A stretch of 64,000 bases of DNA from Branchiostoma floridae (Eukaryota > Chordata > Leptocardii > Amphioxiformes > Branchiostomatidae), in the NCBI RefSeq assembly GCF_000003815.2, contig NC_049992.1, forward strand, positions 8,246,920-8,310,919. Reading direction: 5' to 3'. The notes below the pieces were generated by a model that was not told the origin of the DNA, made no database searches, and worked only from the letters and a program-made list of their open reading frames with translations. This document shows positions 14,213 to 23,300 of this stretch, one piece after another. Position numbers and translations under genes: made by a program. Every line of letters begins with the position of its first letter. The first letter of the stretch is position 1.

Positions 14213-15705
14213 ACGTTTAGCGTTATCCTTTGATCTGCCGACGGCCAGTCACCTTTCTCAGAACCGTATTTTCCAGTCGATGCGCTCACGACACAGGGCT
14301 AAAGAACGTGATGGAAATCATAACGCATACCACTGTGATGTATGATGCAGGATTTGCGGGGGAAGTATGATTCGTTTGGGAATATGCCCTGCAATATCGT
14401 TGAAAAAGGTAAAACAATATAAAAAAGTGCATTCGTGACCTTGACTGTTTATCCGGTAGATATATCCTAATCCTTACCCTAAACCCGACTTAATGGCTAA
14501 CACTTAGCCAAGTCGTTAACATTTAAAGTGAGCATTGCATGCTAGTTCAAGTCTAAGCCTATAAGGAGAGTATGGACTGCGATTATGAAGAAATAAACTG
14601 TTCTTCAACTAAAAAATTAAACTTGGAATTTTCAACTCACTCGTCCAGTCTTCTTTAGCTGTCGGACCAAATCTCTGCGGACCCCTCTCACAAAATGGTC
14701 ATGGTCTAGATACAAAGTAGGCCATCTATGGCATATTAACCTTCTCTCAACCCGGACGGGGGGTGATATGGACTTTCAACGACATTTGACCCATTGCTGA
14801 CGTCACACGTGTAGAAAGTGTGTCTAGTGCGTCACGTGTCCACAGCGATTTGGTCACGACAAAGTCAATAAGATATTCCGATGTGTCAAATTTCGGAGTT
14901 TATAACTTCATAAACGCTGGTGACATTTTATCAAGTCAGAGGAACTTAAATGCTAATAAGGACTGCGATGTATTGAAGCCCCCCGTAAATAGTTTCATCA
15001 GGTTGGTATGTCACTGAATAACAAGGTCAACAGTCGCCACTACTCGGCACAACCTGCTTGTAATATAGAAACATATATACATGTACACATATCATACACA
15101 TCTTTACATCTTATTTTGCAGAATGCAAAAGGTAACTACAATGCTGTTTAGCTATTATCCCGCACTATCTATTGATTCTATTCACATAAGGAATTATCAC
15201 GATAAAATGGATTTACAAATATTATCATTTACATATTTGTAGATATCAATGGTGCCTAGCTTAGTTCTATAAAAATCATACAAAAACATTATGCTGCGTG
15301 GCTGGTTCCCTTATGGCGAGAGACGACAAATATTTAAAACGCGAGAGACTGTGTTGTACATAAAAGGAATTTTCACGATAAAATGGATTGTTCCAGTACA
15401 TTTTTCATATGATGTACACCTCTTATATTGTGTGAATACAACAATTCAAGGTAAGAATAAGCGTTCTTGTAAATAAAAACTATTCGGTATTCAGGATATG
15501 ATCTATACACTCGTAGTATAAAACATTCACTAACGGTATCGGCATGTCGGCACAGAAAGAAATATTTCTACCCAATGATTCGTTCACATTTACTGTATAT
15601 CTCGAAGTTTGATGCTCTTTTGACCTTAATTGTTTACCTTACCCTACCCCATGAGACAGTGACTTAAAAGTAGTTAAGCAAAGCTTCAAGTGTCTTTCTT
15701 TTCCT

Positions 15706-15917
15706 NNNNNNNNNNNNNNNNNNNNNNNNNNNNNNNNNNNNNNNNNNNNNNNNNNNNNNNNNNNNNNNNNNNNNNNNNNNNNNNNNNNNNNNNNNNNNNN
15801 NNNNNNNNNNNNNNNNNNNNNNNNNNNNNNNNNNNNNNNNNNNNNNNNNNNNNNNNNNNNNNNNNNNNNNNNNNNNNNNNNNNNNNNNNNNNNNNNNNNN
15901 NNNNNNNNNNNNNNNNN
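15706..15917. other. Assembly gap, 212 N
   Basis: Run of 212 N, probably a gap of estimated size. Confidence 0.95.
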
Positions 15918-16799
15918 TCTTTTTCTCCATTTTTAGAATCTGTATGAACAAAGTGTCACCAACTAACATCTATTATCATAATACCGGTACGTTTACGACG
16001 ATTTCTCTAGCCATACTGATTTGACAAATTGTCAACGCATCATTTTCTCCAGTTACATGTTGCTGTTATAGGTTACCCTTGCCACTTCTTCTGTGTAACG
16101 TTTCTGCCACTCTTGTCCTGCTAAAAGCGTAATACTGTAATTGCAACAAGCCGCGGAATTACACGGCGAACGGGCGCGTGGTTGGGAGGGGGTACAAAAT
16201 ACCGGTAGGAAGAAACACGGCACAATTAACTGCCGCTATGTACATTTATACATCCTCTGATGTTCCTTCCTTTTCTGTCAGTAAATGCATAAAACATATA
16301 CCTGCATGAGCATACAAAATGTCATGAGAAAACGGACGTATACTGTCAAGAATTTTCATTTAACTTCTGTCCGTCACAACCGCTATGACGTAACACTTCA
16401 CTGCTAGCGTAGATATAAAAATGGCGGGAAAATGGCTGCGTACGTTCAATTTTGCCCATTCAGCCGTAAATCCGGGCGATAATGCAACGGTTCTTCACGC
16501 TTTTACATGAGTTGTAGGTCACCAACAGAAATTCAAGATTGTTGTTGAATCATGTTCGTCTTGTGCCGTGAGCATGTGTAATTATGATCTATAAATTTGG
16601 CAATGAATGTGACAGTGTGTTCGTCCCACGACGAGCTGCCTACCCCGAAAAAGATACTGAAAACTTTTGGCCTTGTTGTCTTCGAATGCATTGTTATCGA
16701 TGCTTTGTAAATGATGTATTGGACACCTAGATGTCTGAAGTGTGCACAGCTCAGAAATAACTATTGTTGCATGTGTAGATCTCTTTAAGTTCCAGTATT

Positions 16800-16805
16800 T
16801 TTAAT
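16800..16805 (-). terminator. possible polyadenylation signal of the SLC7A4-like gene
   Basis: ATTAAA on the minus strand about 330 bases beyond the stop. No AATAAA was found closer. Weak evidence, position only. Confidence 0.25.
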
Positions 16806-17136
16806 CTACCGGTATAAGTCTTACTACCGGTATTATGCCAATGCATGTTAACATCATCACCAATTAACATATTACTTAGCACAGACTGTTGTCGACTTTC
16901 GAAAAGAAACACTTTCTGTCCGAATCATGATTTTGAATCCATGGAGATGTCAATATCATAATAACTTTCGATTGCAATATTAAACTTACTGATGCGTGTC
17001 CATGACTGGGAGGAGATATAGATCTATATCAACTTCAATGTCAACTTGCACCAAGGGCAAAACTTGTAAGGGAGTCTTCACAACATGCCACTACCCCAGC
17101 CAAACGTGTTTTAAGTCATAATGCTTGTGTACACAA

Positions 17137-17312
17137 TTATTTATGCTGTACTCTATCCGAAGCCATACCTCTTCTTCGCATGACTCTGACCAGTTCAGCT
17201 TTCCTGACGCTTTCCTTCCGTTTCGGCATGATGACGTAATCAGACAGCTGCTCGGAGCCGGGTAAAGATGCATGACTGTTCCTGACACCGTAGGAAAAAT
17301 ACACAAGCAACC
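17137..17312 (-). CDS. SLC7A4-like: SLC7A4-like exon 12 (residues 582-639) and stop
   Basis: Completes the last helix ([12 protein letters not shown]) and a basic cytoplasmic tail ([14 protein letters not shown]) ending at TAA 17139-17137. Of two identical candidate acceptors (cttgcag) 38 bases apart, only the inner one, with AG at 17313-17314, keeps the frame. Using the outer one would add 38 nt and reach a stop after about eight codons. Confidence 0.92.
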
Positions 17313-20300
17313 CTGCAAGCAAGGACGTTACATCTGATGTAACGTCCTTGCTGCAAGCCATAAAAATTGCATATTATTATATAAAATACTCCATTGTATT
17401 TTTGCGGGTAGCAATTGTGTTTTCAGGAAAATGTGGTTATTGTGATTTATTTGCCAAAAAAATTAAAACGTTTCAGTTTTCAAGAGCATCTCAGTTGTCA
17501 ACAACGGAACTAGAGGATGCAAACACTATTGGCCCGAAGGAGCAGAGCAGAGCCAATCAAAGTTATAGACTTGACAACACGGGGTGTTCACGTGATTTAT
17601 CACGGGGTTTTCACGTGATCTGATCAACTCACCAACCACCATCCAGACAGCGAAACGAATCCACGTGATACTTCGCAGTGACACCATCAGGCAGATGTTG
17701 AGAAACATGGATATGGCGGGGAGAACTGGCACGAACGGAACCTATCGAGAGATATCATTATGAATAATGTATTTTCATCAAATTCACTATACACATTTGG
17801 TCGTATGGCGTAATCGCAATGTATTTAACCCAGAGGTCTCGAGTTCAAATCCTTTCATGCTACCGATCTTGTGGCATTTGGGAAGGCACTTCACACGACT
17901 TTCCCGACTTATGGGAGGAGGAGGGAGGATGGCCACCGCCTTCCAATGCTGTGTCCTAGACACAGTGGATAGACCCACTGCCCTTACATCCTCAAAAAGG
18001 CTATGGGACGACCTTTATCTTTGCCTACCTTTACTATGACTATGACTAATCAATGGGTAAAACTCTAAATGTGGATTCGAAGAGAGAGTCTGATAAAAGT
18101 AGCCTCCGTAGCAGGCTCTCTGGGCCTTTTTTCGTTTTGAGGGACTCACTTTAGCTCGCCATTTCTTTTTGTACTGGGTCGCTTGTGCCGCCGACTCAAG
18201 CGCCCCATAGAGCCTGCTATGGAGGCTATGTTAAAGGGTCCTTCTCCACTTTCCTCACCTTGAAGGTCATGATGTTCCTGTTCTGTTTGTGGAGACTGAT
18301 GATCACCAGTGTCAGCACCAGCCCCACCGTAAACGCCACCACTCCGACACCGGCCCAGATCTGTCGGTAGGTGGTCGCTGCGAGGTAAAAACTCACATTC
18401 TCTTATCTAGATCTAGAGTTTCAAACAATGTTAGAGGAACCATAGTGCAAAGAGGGAAGAACAGAAAGATAAACTCATAAAGACAGAAAGAAGGAAAGAA
18501 AATGAAAGAGATAGACAAAAGGGGAGAGACTTTATCCAGCTGTGGAATTCCAAAACTTAAGCAAATCATGATCAACTCAATGGCAAAACGTTTAACGTAA
18601 AAAGGGTTACCTACTTATATATATATATCGTGTCCAAGAAATGAAATTGTTGTGTATACGTGTATCACACGTAATAACGTAAGTATTATTCTTCAGAGCA
18701 CAACAATGAACATGACAGACTTTCTGTTTTATTGATTATTTTCAGTGCTTCACCTGACTCACCATTAAATCCATACATGACCAACATCGCCAGCCCGACC
18801 TCAAATATGGCCATGATGAGTACAGCTGCACTGACGGCCTGCCCAGGCTCGGCTCCTTGGAGTAAAGGGACAAAGGAGTACGCCTGCTTCAGCACTCCGG
18901 GCTGCTCCCTCCTCCTCCGGAGCGCCTCCTTACTCAGCTCCTCTTCCCCCTGCTCGAACCACGGCGGGATCATGTCCAGGCCGGCAAGCTCGTGTGGAAA
19001 GTGGGACTGATACCTGTGTATGTAGTGGGAAAAGGTCGACATTTGCTCGTGAGCAAATACAGCATACTTCAATCCATATCAATCACAATCATCCCAACAA
19101 CAACAAAAAAGGATTTTCACCCCACCCCACCCCCAATATAATGAACTTTCAGAACACCCCTATTCATGCAAAATCTACGGGTCTATTTGACCCATTTTCC
19201 ATTCCTAGTGCGAAAGCTATAAGCTACCCCTGTACCAAACCTCAGGTCAATTGGCTTTTTCATGACACAGCTGTAAACTCTTTGCAATCATATATATTTC
19301 ATCCAGCTCTACGAGAAAGTACAAACAAGGTACGAAGAGCTTTAACTTTCTAAGAGGAGATTAAGATTCGGCCGATCGACCAAACACTGACCTTGTGACG
19401 ATGACACTTGCAGCAACGATGGTGTACGCTAGGAGCGTTCCTATGGACAGAAACTCCACTAGCGACTCGATGTTGAATAGCAGGGCGATGAGGGCGGTTA
19501 GAAATCCGAAGACGAGAGTAGCGAGCCACGGCACACGGGTCTTTTCGCTGACCTGAGGGGTAAGGAATGTTTCAATGGCTTGAGTGAAGGCCTTTATCCA
19601 CTTGTGGATTACAACAGCAATAAACTTTTTTGTTTTAGTCTTTGGTTAATGGCCCCTGGCATGTTGGTAAATGACGTCATTGTCAGCCATGTTGGAACGT
19701 ACCATTACTGTAAAGGGTAGTGGCAGGTACCCACCTTTGCGAAAGGATGGTAGAAGAGCCCGTCAGACGCCAGTGCGTACACGGACCGGGGCAGTGCGAA
19801 CAGTGATGCCAGCAAGGACGCCGACATCGCACACATGGCACCAACCGCCACGATACTGCCCGCCCAGTTCCAGCCTCGTAACCTGTCAAAAATATTTCAG
19901 TGAGTATGATTGTTTTTTGCACATGTCTGACAAAACTTGTAAACATTAGAACATATCAACAGGACACATAATCCAAAAAGCTACGACAAAATGCAGCCAG
20001 CAAAAATTTAAGACCACAGCAACTTCCAGCACAAAAGTTACTTTGACCTTCGTCTCCCCAACACCTACCTACATACCAAATTAGGTTATGCTGAATACCT
20101 GGAAACACCGTTGAAACAAACAAAAAGCAAACAGGCAGACAGACACACCAAAAAGAATACATCGGAGTCCATTTTTCATGTAGGTAATAATCTAGCTAAT
20201 GCAAGAGAAAGTATGACTGAAACCATCTTTTATACAACTTGAGAAGTGCGCTGACCTGAAGGCTGAGGCCAGCGCGGACCTGGGGTTGATGGCTGTCCAC

Positions 20301-23300
20301 GGCACCATGAGGGTCAGCACCGCGGACACGCCCAGGTACGAAAATATCGTGAGAATCACCGAGACACAGATGGCGACCGGGATGCCCCGCGCCGGGTCAC
20401 GTGCTTCTTCTGCCGAGTTCCCCACTACGTCGAACCCCACAAACCCGAAAAACGCCGAGGCCGCGCCTTGGGTGGAAATGAAGATGGTTGTTATGTTAGT
20501 TCATCAATAGCTTGTTTGTCGAAGGCCACACCGTACACATACCTGTACACCTTAACACGAATACCAGTCCTACACTGGATATTTACGTATATTGGTATGA
20601 CCTTAAAAAACGTCAATCAAATATTGATTTTGTGTGTCTTCAAAGTCACTGTGAGAGGCTAGTACTCCACATGACTACCAGTATTCTTATACAATCAAAT
20701 TGTTCGCTTGAACCGGAGAGTATCTCAACATCACAACTGTGTACATTGTTGCAGATATCATGGTAAGTGAAACGATCGTCGCTATATTCGAAGTATTGAC
20801 CTGTACATCTATAGGACTGAAATATAAAGTGAAGGTCGTCCATTCATCTATTTAACACATAGAATTAAAAGGTGCTCGGTGACTAGCTTTCAGAAGGCAT
20901 CGGCCATCTTTCTTCAGATCTGAATGGATAGTCAGGTGACGTGTGAGTCAAAGGTCATAAGGATCACGTGACACGAGAATGTTGTAGATGGAAGTGGTGA
21001 TGTCGACACTTGTGGTGGTTTTAAGAGCTTGCACCTAGTGTGCACCATCTCCTTATTCCCAAACCCAAACCATCTGTCTATCCATCTAGTTATCTATGAA
21101 GCCAGCTGCTCCACTGACCGTTCATGAGCCCCCTCCAGCCGAACGGCATGAAGCCGCCGTAGTCGGTCCAGTTGTGCAGGTCCGCCATCATGAGCCCCGA
21201 CACGATGATGAACACCACCACCATCAGGTTCACCACCGTCAGCACCGAGGTCATCGTCGACGACTCCTGAAAACGTCAAATTGATCCATAGAATATCAAT
21301 AGCTCATCAACCAACGAGTAACGTGGCGTCGGGCGTGCCGTAACTGGTAGAGCGTTTGGCTCGGAATCTATAGGTCCTGAGTTCGATCCCTACCGTGCCC
21401 CGACGTTGTGCCCTCGGGAAATGCATTTTACACGACCTTCCTCACTTCACCCAGGTTTTAAAATGGGTACCTGACTTCGATCGGGGAGTAAAAGACCTTC
21501 TGTCTGTACACTTGTCCTCGTCTGTCCAAAAGCAAATGGAAAAAAAGAGTAACCGAGGTGGTGGCAGATATCATCTTCCGCGACGTTACACATTTCATGA
21601 CGTCACACATCCATGACATCATACTGAAAAACTTGGAATTGATCAATAGCCCATCAACACACGATCAATCGAGACGGTGGCAGATATCAATTTCCGTGAC
21701 GTCACGCATTCATGACACACATCCCAAAGATCGGTGCCCGTCAGAAAAGTCGTGGAAGACAGATAAAAATTCGGAAAGCCAATTTTTGTTTGTTTTGAAT
21801 AAAGGTAAGAACTTCTCACACTCACGCACATAGTCCGGTAGTTGGTGGCCGTAGGGGCAGTCTGACTAACTTTTCGTCGAATTAGAGGTCTTACTTTTCT
21901 TCAACTTGGGGTTCTTACTTTTCTTCAAAACAAACAAAAATGGACTTTCCGAATTCTTAAAAGAATCACCTTTGCGCCAAGGATGACCAGTAACATAACG
22001 ACCAGCACCACCCCGAAGGCGATCAGGTCCGGCTTGTCCGCAAACGGCCGCAGGTCGGTTATCAACAAGTGCTGGTCAGTCCAGTTTGAAATCCTGAAGC
22101 GGGTACGGTGGAAGTCAACATTCGTCATTGTATTCGTTTAGGTCATGTTGATTTGATCATATGGATGTTCTTCGCGCGCACATATCAATTTTCGTCCTCC
22201 CCCAACCCAATGTTTTCGACCATACTGTAAATCGCACAAAGCAGTTGTCAGGCATGACTGTTTTGCGAATCAAGACCGGACTTATAGTTCTGCGTCAGCA
22301 ATTGATCATTTATAGAATATATACATTGTGAAAAATTGAAGAAGAAAATAGCTATTGAAGGCGTACAATCACTTTCAGAAAGTTGGATAGAATCTAGAGG
22401 GATGTAAGCCATACTGTTATGTAAAGATGTGGAGACAGTGTTTGTTTGGTGATGCATATCCTTTTTTGTCTACTTTGCCGCCTATTTGTGACTAATATAT
22501 GATGTATCTGAGAATGCCTTTTTTTACCTGTTCTCCGCCAGGTAGTCGATGTATCCGCTCCAGGCCCGCGCCACGGAGGCTGCACCAATCATGTACTCCA
22601 GCACAAGGTCCCAGCCAACCACAAACGCGAACAGCTCACCCACCGTGACGTAGGTGTACACGTAAGCAGAACCTACATGTACGTCATCATCAACCATATA
22701 TGGCTATTACTAGTCAAAGCAATAATCATCTACTCCAACACCAGTCCAGGTACATGTAACATTACGTCCATTAACCGCAAATGCAAATAGTTCCCCCACC
22801 GTGGCCGGCATATGTGTACACGCAAGCAGAACTTAACTACGTCATCAGCCATATATGGTTATCATTTATAAAGCGCCCCATTAGCACAAGATGCCACCCA
22901 ATCATAAACGCGTAAAGCTTCCCAATCGTGACGTATGTGAACAAGTAAACATAACCTACGTTATCATTGACTAACCGTATGTGGCCATCGCCGCCAGTTT
23001 AACGCATTAATCATGGCGGTATACTTTTAAGTTTTTTCAAGTTAAAGAAAACCCGGCCCCCTAGTCTATGTAACACAAACTCTGTTAGCTCGGGCTGTAA
23101 CTGGCCCCTCCCCGCAGAGGAGGCCGGCCGGATGTTGGTGGGCGAGGAATGAATGAATGACCTTTATTGTACATTTGTGCTCAAACAAGCTAAGTACAGG
23201 TCGTAGCGCTAGTGATAAGGTACAATTTTGATCAGGCTATTAGAAACCCACCTGCCCGAGGAATCCTGGCCCCGAACTCTGCGTAGGACAGCGCGGACAG

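Larger units (their letters stand above)
1..16799. other. Gene-poor interval with two assembly gaps
   Basis: AT-rich sequence with only short open frames of no recognisable family. Repeats noted: palindrome at 1027, inverted-repeat fragment at 4966, SINE at 8726, duplication at 8903, MITE at 11576. Nothing supportable elsewhere. Confidence 0.6.

Noticed and set aside
14089-14345. Open frames running through the first N block
   Set aside because: The frame is open only because N is not read as a stop. The same applies to 15664-15969.
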